A stretch of DNA of 64,000 nucleotides from Chitinilyticum aquatile DSM 21506 (lineage in GTDB: Bacteria; Pseudomonadota; Gammaproteobacteria; Burkholderiales; Chitinibacteraceae): contig NZ_AUMS01000007.1 in assembly GCF_000430805.1 (NCBI RefSeq), positions 1 through 64,000 of the forward strand, in the 5' to 3' direction. Under the pieces are notes generated by a model. That model did not search any database and was not told where the DNA came from. It saw only the letters and a program-made list of their open reading frames with translations. The translations under genes were made by a program, and so were the position numbers. Of this stretch, positions 48,197 through 56,992 are shown piece after piece (the stretch's first letter is position 1; each line of letters opens with the position of its first letter).

Positions 48197-48497
48197 CGGG
48201 AGGAAACTCCATGTGCGGGGCATTGATTACAATCACTCAATAATAATTCAAACAACAACCATTCTCAATATCAAAATTACCGTTCCATCTAATATTTAGG
48301 TTCGTTGTAGTAGAGCAAAAGCAAGCCCTGAGTGTGGCAGCAAACCCGCAGCAATACAGGCTGCAACGCGGGAAAGTGGCGAGCGCCGCTCGCTGCACAC
48401 AGCCCAAACACCCGGTCAAGCCTGTGAAGAAGCGCCCCCAGCAGCTACAATCAGCGGCCATTACGATTTTGCACCGAGCAACAAAAGGATTTCCCGC
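48197..48497. other. fbpA-rdgC divergent intergenic region
   Basis: A 301-bp gene-free region. The fbpA side is A/T-rich and holds the Fur-like site; the rdgC side (48330-48497) has an ordinary GC content and an aaaggat SD before the rdgC ATG. Nothing else seen. Confidence 0.5.
48254..48272 (-). promoter_or_regulatory. Candidate Fur box upstream of fbpA
   Basis: The reverse strand reads GATATTGAGAATGGTTGTT, 13/19 to the Fur consensus, sharing TGAGAATG-N-TTG with the bfd site. Confidence 0.65.
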
Positions 48498-49406
48498 ATG
48501 CTGTGGTTCCGCAACCTGCAAGTATTCCGTCTTTCCGCTGATCACGGCATGAGCGCCGACAGCATCCGCGCCAGCCTCGAGAAAAAGCCCTTCGTTCCCT
48601 GCGGCAGCATGGATGTTTCCAGCGCAGGCTGGATCGCCCCGGCCAAGCATCGCCCCGACGAAATCACCTACACCCAGCAGGATGCCGTGCTGGTGGCACT
48701 GAAAACCGAAACCAAGCTGCTGCCCGCCATCGTGATCCGGCAGGAAGCCGACGAGCGCATCCGCCACATCGAAGAAGAAGAAGCCCGCAAGGTCGGCCGC
48801 AAGGAAACCAAGGAAATCCGCGACCGCGTCGCTGAAGAACTGCTGCCGCGAGCCTTCACCAAGCAGGGCGTGCAGCGTGCCATCATCGACCTGCAGAGCA
48901 ATCTGGTGCTGGTCGAGAGCGCGTCCAGCAGCCGCGCGGAAAATCTGCTGTCGGACCTGCGCGAAGCACTGGGCAGCCTGCCCACACGGCTGCTACAGAC
49001 CAGCACCACGCCACAGACGGCCATGACGATCTGGCTGGAACAGGGCGCGCCGGATGATTTCACGCTCGACGCCGACTGCGAGCTGCGCTTCCCCGGCGAC
49101 GACGGCGCGGTTGCGCGCTTCACCCGCCAGGATCTGAATGCCGACGAAGTGCGCCAGCATCTGGAAAGCGGCAAGCTCGTCACCAAAATGGGCATGAGCT
49201 GGAACGAGCGCATCAGTTTCCAGCTCACCGAAAAGCTGGAGCTCAAGCGCCTGGCGATGCTCGACGTGTTGCAGGACGACCTGAAAAACGCCGACGCCGA
49301 CAGCCAGGATGCGCTGTTCGAATCGAGCTTTGCGCTCACCGTGGGCGAACTGCGCCAGTTCCTTCCTGCCATCATCGACGCACTCGGCGGCGAGCTGCCG
49401 GTCTGA
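48498..49406 (+). CDS. rdgC: Recombination-associated protein RdgC
   Basis: A 302-residue DNA-binding protein that forms a ring around duplex DNA and restrains RecA (303 in E. coli). MLWFRNLQVFRL and the central KKPFVPCGSMD and GWIAPA blocks are typical. ATG at 48498 follows aaaggat. In Neisseria RdgC affects pilin variation, but no pilin genes are in the window. Confidence 0.96.
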   Translation: MLWFRNLQVFRLSADHGMSADSIRASLEKKPFVPCGSMDVSSAGWIAPAKHRPDEITYTQQDAVLVALKTETKLLPAIVIRQEADERIRHIEEEEARKVGRKETKEIRDRVAEELLPRAFTKQGVQRAIIDLQSNLVLVESASSSRAENLLSDLREALGSLPTRLLQTSTTPQTAMTIWLEQGAPDDFTLDADCELRFPGDDGAVARFTRQDLNADEVRQHLESGKLVTKMGMSWNERISFQLTEKLELKRLAMLDVLQDDLKNADADSQDALFESSFALTVGELRQFLPAIIDALGGELPV

Positions 49407-49434
49407 AGCCGGCGGATCATTGCCATATCAACAC

Positions 49435-49483
49435 CCCTATCGCCATGCAGCCCTTTAATTAAAAGGTTTGCAGCAACATACCT
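49435..49483 (+). repeat. 49-bp palindromic repeat, copy L
   Basis: Inner arms AGCCCTT and AAGGTTT around loop TAATTAA, right arm CATACCT; the left outer arm is degenerate. It lies in the gap between rdgC and the next gene, ending 17 bases before its ATG. Confidence 0.45.
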
Positions 49484-49500
49484 GGCAAGGAACTATCAGC

Positions 49501-49881
49501 ATGGAATTCTGGAGCAGTCTCACCGTCCTTGGCGCCATCATTTTCAGCCTCGGCGCTGCCATGGTGCTGTACGCCACCTTCAGTGCCATTCTGATGCTGG
49601 CAGGCAAGAAAGAAAAACGCTGGCTGGGTGGCATCGGCGGGCTCGGCATCATGGTCGGCTTCGCGCTGGCCTGGCCCGCCCCGGCCCAGCACGCCGACAA
49701 GGCCTGGCTCTCCGGCGTGGTGCTGACCTTCGCGCTGATCGCCCCCGTCTATGCCTTCCGCAAGCGCACAGCGGATGGCTGGCTGTGGAAACTGTTCTGG
49801 CGCGGCTGGCTGCTCACCCTCGTCAGCTTTCCGCTGATTTTCGGCTGGCTGCTCCAGGCCGGTCGCGCACTGGCTGGCTGA
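49501..49881 (+). CDS. Small hypothetical membrane protein
   Basis: A 126-residue protein with four likely membrane segments (about 5-30, 38-55, 68-85, 100-122) and short charged loops (AGKKEKRW, FRKRTADGW). No family recognised. Start 49501 (MEFWSSL) has AAGGAA upstream. It precedes the kinase-like gene by 16 bp. Confidence 0.7.
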   Translation: MEFWSSLTVLGAIIFSLGAAMVLYATFSAILMLAGKKEKRWLGGIGGLGIMVGFALAWPAPAQHADKAWLSGVVLTFALIAPVYAFRKRTADGWLWKLFWRGWLLTLVSFPLIFGWLLQAGRALAG

Positions 49882-49897
49882 TCACGGCAAGTCCCTA

Positions 49898-50617
49898 ATG
49901 CAGGTCACCCGCATGAACGCACACTCGCACTCACCCGCCAGCGCAGAGATCGGGCACTTCATTGCACTGGTGGAATCCGCCCTGCTGCCTCACTGGCAGT
50001 TGCAGAGCACTGACGAGCACGAGCCTGTCGAGGTCGCCGCACTGCCGGCACCGTGGCAACTACTGGGCTGCGGCAACTATGCGGCTGTCGTGTGTCATCC
50101 GGATCATCCCGGCCTGGTCGTCAAGCGCTACGCCCCCGGCCGCCCTGGCCTGGCGGAAGAAGCCGGCGTCTACGCCCGGCTGGGCGACCACCCCGCCTAC
50201 TCGGCCGCCCTGCATGTCGGCGCAGATTACCTGATCCTGCGGCGAATTTACGGCAAAACGCTCTGGCAATGCTGCCTTGACGGGACTCCCATCACGCGCC
50301 AGTGCATCGCCGACATCGACGCAGCCATGGCCTGGGCCGCCGAGCGCCAGCTCAACCCGCACGACGTGCACGCCAAGAACGTCATGCAGCACGAAGGCCG
50401 CGGCTACATCGTCGACATTTCCGACTTCTACAAGACCGGACCCTGCCAGCGCTGGAGCGATTTCCGCAAGGTGTACGACTACCTCTACGCACCGCTCTTG
50501 CTGGACGACCCCGTTCCGCTGCCACTATGGCTGATGAACGGCCTGCGCCGCTGCTATCGCAAACTGCGGAAAATACTGGCGCAGGCTGGAAACTGGGACA
50601 GTATCCATTCAAAGTAG
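49898..50617 (+). CDS. Protein-kinase-like fold protein
   Basis: A 239-residue soluble protein with the marks of a protein/aminoglycoside kinase fold: a glycine-containing loop LGCGNYAAVV, a candidate ATP-lysine K76 in VVKRY, catalytic-loop-like HDVHAKN (D156, N161), and metal-Asp D173 in VDISDF, which is DIS instead of DFG. The regulatory and substrate parts are minimal. It may be a Ser/Thr or small-molecule kinase; the substrate is unknown. A second Met at 49913 has a slightly better SD. Confidence 0.6.
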   Translation: MQVTRMNAHSHSPASAEIGHFIALVESALLPHWQLQSTDEHEPVEVAALPAPWQLLGCGNYAAVVCHPDHPGLVVKRYAPGRPGLAEEAGVYARLGDHPAYSAALHVGADYLILRRIYGKTLWQCCLDGTPITRQCIADIDAAMAWAAERQLNPHDVHAKNVMQHEGRGYIVDISDFYKTGPCQRWSDFRKVYDYLYAPLLLDDPVPLPLWLMNGLRRCYRKLRKILAQAGNWDSIHSK

Positions 50618-50802
50618 CCACGCCCGCGATTCGTCAAAGGGACACAATCAGATCAGGCAGTCAGCCACCTCCCCGTCTACGGTCGTCAAGACTACGCAGG
50701 TGGATGCTGCACAGCCCTTGCTGCATGGCTGTTTGGAGGCTGACCGGAGTCTACTGTGTAATGACCAGAGAGCCGCGGCCAGGCCGTCTGCTCCATTACC
50801 CG

Positions 50803-51660
50803 CTAGTAACCGCGCGGCGGCACTGCGGCGCCTGCTGGCTTGACCAGTTCATAAACCGTCTTGCCCTGCAGGCGGAAGTAATCGGCAGCGTGGTACAGGT
50901 TTTCCGAGTGCCCGACAAAAAGCAGACCATCGGATTTCATCAGTGGCGCAAATCGCTGCAGGATTTTAAGCTGCGTCGGCTTGTCGAAATAGATCATCAC
51001 GTTGCGGCAGAAAATGGCATCAAACGGTCCGCGGATCAGCCAGCTCGTCTCGATCAGATTGAGCTTGCGGAACGTGATCATGTCACGCAGTTCCTGCTTC
51101 ACACGGTAGGTGCGTCCATCGGCCTGCTTGTCAAAAAAGCGGCTCACGCGGGCAGGGCCAAGTTTCTGCACTTCCTCACCGTTGTATATGCCCGTTTTGG
51201 CCACTTCCAGCACATTGGTATCCAGGTCGGTCGCGACAATCTTGACTGGCGGGCGCAGGGTATCGAATGCCTCACAGGCGGTGATTGCAATCGTGTAGGG
51301 TTCTTCGCCGGTGCTGGATGCCGAACACCAGACATTCATGCCCCCGACACTGCTGTTGCGCACTTTCTTGAGATGCTCGGCCAGAATCGGAAAATGGTGA
51401 GCCTCACGGAAGAAGGAGGTCAGATTGGTGGTCAGCGAGTTGGTGAAAAGTTCGAATTCCTTGCTGTCACCCCGCGACAGGACATGCAGGTAGTCATTGA
51501 ACGTATGCAGATTGAGGGCGCGCAATCGCTTGGCCAGACGGCCATACACCATGTCCTGCTTGGAAGGTGCCAGCGCGATCCCCGCATAGTCGTAGATCAT
51601 TTTGCGGATTTTCTCGAAATCCGCTTCGGTAAACTGGAATTCACGGGAGTTTGAAATCAT
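50803..51660 (-). CDS. cheR: Chemotaxis protein methyltransferase CheR
   Basis: A 285-residue SAM-dependent enzyme that methylates glutamates of chemoreceptors. The N-terminal helical domain (about 1-90) is followed by the SAM-binding domain with VWCSASSTGEEPYTIA and IFCRNVMIYFD. The start at 51660 (MISNSREF) fits length 286. It stands alone; the other che genes are outside the window. The 185 bp downstream contain no gene. Confidence 0.95.
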   Translation of the reverse strand: MISNSREFQFTEADFEKIRKMIYDYAGIALAPSKQDMVYGRLAKRLRALNLHTFNDYLHVLSRGDSKEFELFTNSLTTNLTSFFREAHHFPILAEHLKKVRNSSVGGMNVWCSASSTGEEPYTIAITACEAFDTLRPPVKIVATDLDTNVLEVAKTGIYNGEEVQKLGPARVSRFFDKQADGRTYRVKQELRDMITFRKLNLIETSWLIRGPFDAIFCRNVMIYFDKPTQLKILQRFAPLMKSDGLLFVGHSENLYHAADYFRLQGKTVYELVKPAGAAVPPRGY

Positions 51661-51763
51661 GGCTTCACTCGTTATCAGCTGGTCACGGCGGCGGAACAAG
51701 CCGCTCCGCCTCCATTGGATATAGCACGCGGGCAGCCATCCTGCCCCTAGTCAGTCACTACGA

Positions 51764-53305
51764 TCAATCCAGACCGACCATCGATGGGCCGATCTCTGCC
51801 AGCAAGGCATCAATACGGGCAACCGACGCCGCATCGCGCTCGATGACCCGCCCCCATTCACGCGTGGTTTCTCCCGGCCATTTGTTGGTGGCATCCAGCC
51901 CCATCTTGCCGCCGAGCCCGCTCACGGGTGATGCAAAGTCGAGATAATCGATTGGCGTGTTTTCCACCAGCACCGTATCGCGTACAGGATCCATGCGGGT
52001 GGTAATTGCCCAGATGACCTCTTTCCAGTCACGCGCATCGATATCGTCATCGACGACGACGATGTACTTGGTATACATGAACTGGCGCAGGAATGACCAG
52101 ACCCCGAACAGTACCCGCTTGGCATGGCCGGGATATTGTTTCCTGATCGAGACAATCGCCATCCGGTAACTGCAGCCCTCTGCAGGCAGATAGAAATCCG
52201 TGATTTCAGGAAACTGCTTCTGCAGGATGGGAACGAATACTTCGTTGAGCGCCACGCCCAGCATGGCCGGCTCATCCGGCGGTTTGCCGGTATAGGTGCT
52301 GTGATAAACCGGATTGTCGCGATGCGTGATGCGGTCGATCTCGAATACAGGAAACCAGTCCTGCTCGTTGTAGTAGCCGGTATGGTCACCGTAGGGGCCT
52401 TCGAGTGCATGGAGGTAGCCGTTGATTTCCTTTACCGGTACGCCATGTTCGGAAACTCCTGCAAAACCGGGAGCGCAGGGCTTGATTGCGCCTTCAAGCA
52501 CGATTTCAGCGGTCGCAGGCACCTGCAAATCAAAGCCGATGCAGCGGGTCAGCTCGGTTTTACTGCCACGCAGCAAACCGGCAAACTGATACTCGGACAG
52601 CGTATCGGGCACCGGAGTGACAGCACCGAGAATGGTCGCCGGATCACAACCGAGCACCACAGCAATCGGGAAGGGCTCGCCCGGATACTGGCGGGAATGC
52701 TCGCGAAAATCGAGTGCGCCCCCACGATGTGCCAGCCAGCGCATGATGACCTGGTTCCGGGCGATCACCTGCTGGCGGTAGATTCCCAGATTCTGGCGTT
52801 TCTTGCCCGGGCCGCGCGTCACGACCAGTCCCCATGTGATCAAGGGTGCCACATCACCTGGCCAGCAATGCTGGACAGGAATGACACCCAGATCAACATC
52901 GCTACCTTCGATGACATTCTGTTGAACCTGCCCGCGCCCCACTTCCTTCGGCGACATCGACAATACCTGTTTCAGCAGCGGAAGCTTGTCCCACGCATCC
53001 TTCAGCCCCTTGGGCGGCTCGGGCTCCTTCAGATAGGCCAGCGTCTTGCCGATTTCGCGCAGGGCCGACACGTCCTGCGCCCCCATGCCAAGCGCCACGC
53101 GGCGCGGCGTACCAAACAGGTTACCCAGTACAGGCATCCGGTAACCCGGCACATTCTCGAACAGCACCGCCGGGCCCTGTGCCCGCAAGATGCGGTCACA
53201 CAATTCGGTCATTTCCAGCCTGGGAGATACAGGCTGCGCCAGCCTGCGCAATTCCCCCTGCCGTTCAAGCTGAGCAATAAAGTCGCGTAAGTCGTGATAT
53301 TTCAT
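51764..53305 (-). CDS. ubiD: UbiD-family decarboxylase (ubiquinone synthesis)
   Basis: A 513-residue prenylated-FMN-dependent decarboxylase acting on 3-octaprenyl-4-hydroxybenzoate. [14 protein letters not shown] at the N-terminus, the central [12 protein letters not shown] and [15 protein letters not shown] are conserved. E. coli UbiD is 497. ATG at 53305; a terminator between its start region and yeaD serves the upstream gene. Confidence 0.95.
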   Translation of the reverse strand: MKYHDLRDFIAQLERQGELRRLAQPVSPRLEMTELCDRILRAQGPAVLFENVPGYRMPVLGNLFGTPRRVALGMGAQDVSALREIGKTLAYLKEPEPPKGLKDAWDKLPLLKQVLSMSPKEVGRGQVQQNVIEGSDVDLGVIPVQHCWPGDVAPLITWGLVVTRGPGKKRQNLGIYRQQVIARNQVIMRWLAHRGGALDFREHSRQYPGEPFPIAVVLGCDPATILGAVTPVPDTLSEYQFAGLLRGSKTELTRCIGFDLQVPATAEIVLEGAIKPCAPGFAGVSEHGVPVKEINGYLHALEGPYGDHTGYYNEQDWFPVFEIDRITHRDNPVYHSTYTGKPPDEPAMLGVALNEVFVPILQKQFPEITDFYLPAEGCSYRMAIVSIRKQYPGHAKRVLFGVWSFLRQFMYTKYIVVVDDDIDARDWKEVIWAITTRMDPVRDTVLVENTPIDYLDFASPVSGLGGKMGLDATNKWPGETTREWGRVIERDAASVARIDALLAEIGPSMVGLD

Positions 53306-53319
53306 GCGGCCCCCGACAA

Positions 53320-53344
53320 AAACGCCCGACTGAATCGGGCGTTT
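53320..53344 (-). terminator. Terminator after the epimerase gene
   Basis: A perfect 10-bp stem (53320-53329 with 53335-53344), followed on the reverse strand by TTGTCGG after the T3 arm, between the epimerase stop and ubiD start. Confidence 0.8.
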
Positions 53345-53367
53345 ATTGATTTAGGCGTGATTCACAA

Positions 53368-54273
53368 TCACGCAGAGATGGTCATGCTGACCTGGTAACT
53401 TTCACCCGGCTGCAAGGTCACGGCATTGTCAAAAACATCACCCCGCTCGACACAGACAAAACCGGAGTAGGCGGCACCAATATCCCCTCCCTTGAGTGCG
53501 GCTGTGCCCGGGTTCCAGACCACTGCACTCTTGCAATCACTCACGATATGGGTATCGCCTGCAGCGGTACGGATAATCTGCTCGGCCGGAACATCGAGAT
53601 ACACCGAGTCATGCATATTACTGATTACCACATCGCCTTCGTTGAACAGGCGGGTGATGCCACCAAGGGTATTGATCTGTTCGCAGCCTGCCAACCCTTC
53701 AATCACGCATTCGGCCACATCGGGGACAGCGAAATACGAGTGCATGGCGGCGCTGAAAGGAACGGCCTCCTTCCCCAAATGCTCCGCAGCCAGTTCAACC
53801 TTGAGAACGGATCCCACGCTGACGGCAAAACGGAAATGGAAATGGTGCGGCCACATTTCTCGGGTCTGCAGACTGTCCTTGAGCCCGAGGACGATACGAT
53901 GCGAACCATCATCCAGTTGCTCGGCCGCTTCGATGCTCCAATCGCTGCTGCGGGCAAAGCCATGCGCAGGCAAGCCGCGCGCCTTGTCCGGATGCCCGCC
54001 AAACCAGGGCAGGCACAGCGGAATGCCACCACGGATGGCCTTGCCATGATTGAATTTCGCCAGCGGCGAGAGCCAAAGCAAGTCACGACCGCCTGCGGGC
54101 GTGAACGACAGCACATGAGCTCCTTGCAATGCCAGCACGGCACGACCATGGGCATTCTCGATGACCAGTAGTGGCAATCCGGTTCCACGCCCCGGATACA
54201 GCTGCTCCGAAGACAACAGCGAAATTCCCGGCACTGCGGCCAGTAGTTGTGCCTGATCAGCAGAACTGGTCAT
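53368..54273 (-). CDS. yeaD: Glucose-6-phosphate 1-epimerase (YeaD-like)
   Basis: A 301-residue aldose-1-epimerase-like enzyme that interconverts anomers of hexose 6-phosphates. GIPLCLPWFGGHP and LPAHGFARSSDW (catalytic His) and the later MHSYFAVPD segment mark the family (E. coli YeaD 294). Start 54273 (MTSSADQ); the frame to 54312 adds 13 unrelated residues. Confidence 0.93.
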   Translation of the reverse strand: MTSSADQAQLLAAVPGISLLSSEQLYPGRGTGLPLLVIENAHGRAVLALQGAHVLSFTPAGGRDLLWLSPLAKFNHGKAIRGGIPLCLPWFGGHPDKARGLPAHGFARSSDWSIEAAEQLDDGSHRIVLGLKDSLQTREMWPHHFHFRFAVSVGSVLKVELAAEHLGKEAVPFSAAMHSYFAVPDVAECVIEGLAGCEQINTLGGITRLFNEGDVVISNMHDSVYLDVPAEQIIRTAAGDTHIVSDCKSAVVWNPGTAALKGGDIGAAYSGFVCVERGDVFDNAVTLQPGESYQVSMTISA

Positions 54274-54470
54274 GTGAAAACTCCCGATAGCAAACCGCAG
54301 ATTGTAATGCAAGGACGCAAGTCACGGCAAAAGGCGGGGCGCGAAACTGACAAAGATCAGCCCGGAACAACAGCTTTCGTCGCCCCACATCAGGCACCAT
54401 GACAGTACGATCATGACGCAGAGTCCGCACACTGGCGGCGACCTTCCCGATACCGATAACTCGCGCAAAA

Positions 54471-54513
54471 AAACCGCCAGAAGCCTCGCTTTATGCGGGG
54501 TTTGTGGCGGTTT
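54471..54513 (-). terminator. Nested hairpin terminator insulating the host side
   Basis: AAACCGCCA (54471) pairs with TGGCGGTTT (54505-54513) around an inner CCTCGC/GCGGGG stem; the reverse strand then runs into seven Ts. It would stop transcripts coming from the prophage toward yeaD. Confidence 0.8.
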
Positions 54514-54679
54514 GTCGTGCTTTGCCACCGAAACCGGTGGCACCCCCAGCAGGAAAACAAACCATCTGATTTAGATGGAAAATTTCCGGCGCGTGGACAA
54601 ATTATGGACAGTGCGATCAGGCTTTTTCAAAACCGCTGAAGCTGATCTTCAGGACACTTGATAAAGTATAAACGCAAAA

Positions 54680-54707
54680 ACCCGCCCCGGCGCGAACCGG
54701 AGCGGGT
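54680..54707. terminator. GC-rich hairpin with T-rich flanks
   Basis: An interrupted stem (54680-54690 with 54697-54707, one mismatch) flanked by A5 and, after two bases, T5; it can terminate on either strand. Confidence 0.7.
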
Positions 54708-54770
54708 CAATTTTTGGGCAGGCCAGCACGAGGCCGGCGGATCAGGGGCTTGCGCGATGCGGGCGGGCAG

Positions 54771-54795
54771 TTATCCACCGATTCTGTGGACAACT
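54771..54795. promoter_or_regulatory. Inverted pair of DnaA-box-like sites at the prophage edge
   Basis: TTATCCACC and TGTGGACAA face each other with a 7-base offset, and the flanks extend the symmetry (CAGTT/AACTG). It matches the priA-upstream pair (15689-15713) at 21 of 25 positions. Confidence 0.5.
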
Positions 54796-54822
54796 GAGCT
54801 GTCAAGGAATCCTTGACAGCTC
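54796..54822 (-). terminator. Hairpin at the phosphoesterase stop
   Basis: A perfect 12-bp stem with a 3-nt loop (54796-54807 with 54811-54822) overlapping the stop codon; no T tract follows directly. Confidence 0.55.
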
Positions 54823-56101
54823 ACGCCGCCACACTCACCCAGTCGGTGACGATCTCGCCCTGGTCGTCATCCACATTGACCGCGAATGGGAAGGTGATGC
54901 CGTGCACCGGATGCGTGATCCACAGCGCCTGCCGCGCCCGCTCGAAGCCGAAGTTGTTGCTGTAGGCGTATTCGTCATAGCCCTTCAGGCTGCCATTCAC
55001 GATCAAGCGCTGCAGGTGGATGTACTGGTGCCAATGCCCGAGCAGCATCACGTCATAGCCGGCATCGATCTGGCCGTTGCGGCTGCGCTTGCGGTGGTCG
55101 CCACGGATGATCGGGCCAAGGGCGCCGATCATGCCGTCACCGCCGCGGAACTGGTCGCCATGCGTCAGCAGGTAGCGCGTGCCAAACACGCGGTAATACG
55201 CATCCGGCCCGTCCGGAATCAGGAACGTGATGCGCTTGTCGTTTTCGAACAACCGCGCCAGCGTCACATAGGCCAGCCAGTCAAAGCTGGTGTAGTTGCG
55301 TCCCTTGGCACGGGTCTTGTGGGTATTGCGGCCATGGTTGCCGGACACACACGGCACAAACACTGCGCCGAATTCATCGGCCAACGTCGTGATGCACCAG
55401 GCTAGCACGCCGATCAGATCGTGCACGGCTGGCATGATCTCGACGGCATTGGTGGCCATCAGCTCATCATGGATATCACCGCTCACCATATCGCCACCCA
55501 GCGCGAACACGATGCCGGGGTGGCACGGCCGGGTGAACTCATGGCGCAGCAGGCTGATCGTCTTCTGGATCAGCTTGCTGGCGCGCTGATGGGCGATTTC
55601 GAGATTGTATTCGTTCACGCCATTGATCTGGCGCGGGTCAACCACTTCCGCCCAGTGCCAGTCGGATGCAAACAGCGTTGGCACGCCCAGGCTACCGGCC
55701 TCCGGTGTGGTGTCGACCAGCCAGCGCGGCAGCTCGACTGGCGTTTCAGCCAGCTTGAAAATCTGTCGCTTCACATAGTCGGCATCCAGCGTCTCAGCTT
55801 TCAGCGCGGCAATTTGCGCGCGCAGTGCCTTGGTTTCCATATCCGGCACCGCCTTGCTGGCCGGCTGGGTTGGATCATTCGCCGCTGGCTTCACCTCCTG
55901 CTGCTGCACGCGCTGGCGGTCGATCAGCACGCCCGGGGCGGCCTCCTCGATGCGCTGGCGGATGCGCCACAGCGGTGACGTATCCAGCCCCAGCTTGCTT
56001 GCCACGTCTTTCACCAGTGGATACCCTGCCAGATCATTCCAGACACGCACCACTTCACGCTGGCGCGGGGTCAGTTTTCGCAACTTAGCATTTGCCGCCA
56101 T
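54821..56101 (-). CDS. Phage metallophosphoesterase with N-terminal HTH-like domain
   Basis: A 426-residue protein. Residues about 8-60 (LTPRQREVVRVWNDL...VASKLGLDTSPLWRIRQR) look like a helix-turn-helix; after a Gln/Pro-rich linker, residues about 135-400 form a calcineurin-type phosphoesterase with FASDWHW, GGDMVSGD, SGNHGR, THGDQF and GHWHQY, covering the metal ligands. Similar proteins occur in tailed phages; substrate unknown. Start 56101 has a perfect AGGAGG; the longer frame to 56167 is rejected. Divergent from the thioesterase gene 13 bp away. Confidence 0.8.
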   Translation of the reverse strand: MAANAKLRKLTPRQREVVRVWNDLAGYPLVKDVASKLGLDTSPLWRIRQRIEEAAPGVLIDRQRVQQQEVKPAANDPTQPASKAVPDMETKALRAQIAALKAETLDADYVKRQIFKLAETPVELPRWLVDTTPEAGSLGVPTLFASDWHWAEVVDPRQINGVNEYNLEIAHQRASKLIQKTISLLRHEFTRPCHPGIVFALGGDMVSGDIHDELMATNAVEIMPAVHDLIGVLAWCITTLADEFGAVFVPCVSGNHGRNTHKTRAKGRNYTSFDWLAYVTLARLFENDKRITFLIPDGPDAYYRVFGTRYLLTHGDQFRGGDGMIGALGPIIRGDHRKRSRNGQIDAGYDVMLLGHWHQYIHLQRLIVNGSLKGYDEYAYSNNFGFERARQALWITHPVHGITFPFAVNVDDDQGEIVTDWVSVAA

Positions 56102-56114
56102 GCGGCCTCCTGTG

Positions 56115-56507
56115 ATGATTACTACGACGACAAAAATTCGGGTTTTCGATTGCCACATCGACGGCAATCAGCACGTCAACCAGGCACGCTATTTCGAGTT
56201 CCTGCAGAGCGCCCGCCTCGACTTCTGGCTGGCGCACGGCAAGGAATGGTTTGACGAGCGGAAAATCGGCTGCTGGGTGGCGGAATACGCCGAGGTGAAA
56301 TTCAAGCGCCAGTGCGTGCTGGGCGACGAGCTCGACATCGAGTGCAGCTGGCACAACCTCGACAACGGCGAGGCGTGGGTTGCGCAGACGATCAAGCGCG
56401 CGGGGAAGCCGGCCGTCACCGCCCTGTGCAAGCTGGTGTTCGTGAACACCGAGACAGGGCGGCCGGCCAAGCTGGAAGGTGAGTTGCTGGAAAAGCTGCG
56501 CGGCTAG
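56115..56507 (+). CDS. Hotdog-fold acyl-CoA thioesterase (4HBT type)
   Basis: A 130-residue thioesterase of the YbgC/4HBT type, with the catalytic region HIDGNQHVNQARYFEFL and the FKRQCVLGDEL strand. It would hydrolyse an acyl-CoA or acyl-ACP. It is a single-gene unit facing away from the phage phosphoesterase and is out of place among phage genes, so it may be a cargo (moron) gene. ATG at 56115 is the first Met of the domain; the SD is weak, since AGGAGG there serves the opposite gene. Confidence 0.82.
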   Translation: MITTTTKIRVFDCHIDGNQHVNQARYFEFLQSARLDFWLAHGKEWFDERKIGCWVAEYAEVKFKRQCVLGDELDIECSWHNLDNGEAWVAQTIKRAGKPAVTALCKLVFVNTETGRPAKLEGELLEKLRG

Positions 56508-56522
56508 GCGACGAACGGTAGA

Positions 56523-56569
56523 TATATACACACATAAATGCTTGCATGTTAATTAGGTGTGTATATAAT
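56523..56569 (+). promoter_or_regulatory. Promoter overlapped by an 11-bp inverted repeat
   Basis: TTGCAT (56542-56547), a 16-nt spacer and a perfect TATAAT (56564-56569) form a good sigma70 promoter for the 56630 operon. TATATACACAC (56523-56533) and GTGTGTATATA (56557-56567) are exact inverted repeats that bracket it, as expected of a repressor operator. Confidence 0.75.
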
Positions 56570-56629
56570 TAGCTCATCAGGTCAGACGACCTACCGGCAC
56601 CTCGCGGCAATCAGGGGTGGAGCAAGCAA

Positions 56630-56983
56630 ATGAAAATCGAATGGACCACCAGCAAAGGCATGAAAATCTCGGTAGAACACGTTACCGCTGAAACTAACTC
56701 TCTTGATGGCTTCGAATATGGACGCAAGGTCAACGAGCTGGTAATCACTGGCAACGGCTCCCGCGTGCCGTTCTGGGGCGAGACAACCCACCAAGGTGCT
56801 TATGCCCTCGAAGCTCAAATGGGCAAGATCACCATCCAAGTGCCTGCAGAGTACGTTGCTAAAGTGCAGGAGATTGTGGCCGCATACAAATCGGCGAGCA
56901 AAGCCGCTGCACAAGCTGCAGAACAAAGCGAAGCCTGGTATGCCGAGCACACTGCCGGCGTCAACAAGCTGCTAAATCAATGA
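56630..56983 (+). CDS. Hypothetical phage accessory protein, 117 residues
   Basis: A soluble protein with a beta-rich N-terminal half and an Ala-rich helical C-terminus (residues 75-117). No family recognised. ATG at 56630 lies 61 bases after the -10 of the promoter with the inverted repeat. It is followed after 9 bases by a ribbon-helix-helix-like gene, so the two form an operon. Confidence 0.65.
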   Translation: MKIEWTTSKGMKISVEHVTAETNSLDGFEYGRKVNELVITGNGSRVPFWGETTHQGAYALEAQMGKITIQVPAEYVAKVQEIVAAYKSASKAAAQAAEQSEAWYAEHTAGVNKLLNQ

Positions 56984-56992
56984 GGTGATGGA

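Larger units (their letters stand above)
54274..54820. other. Gene-free 547-bp junction between host genes and the prophage block
   Basis: No open frame with family resemblance. It holds two terminators (54471-54513, 54680-54707), a GCCACCG/CGGTGGC hairpin at about 54524-54541, the paired DnaA-box-like palindrome at 54771-54795 and the hairpin at the phosphoesterase stop. No tRNA or integrase is visible, so the attachment site could not be placed. Confidence 0.5.

Noticed and set aside
50711-50732. Hairpin ACAGCC...GGCTGT as another repeat copy
   Set aside because: The loop and arm spacing do not fit the 49-bp design and no outer arms are present.
53655-53690. Match to the repeat core in the yeaD reading frame (GGGTATTGATCTGT)
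   Set aside because: It needs a 4-base gap to align and lacks a second arm; the codons are explained by the protein sequence.
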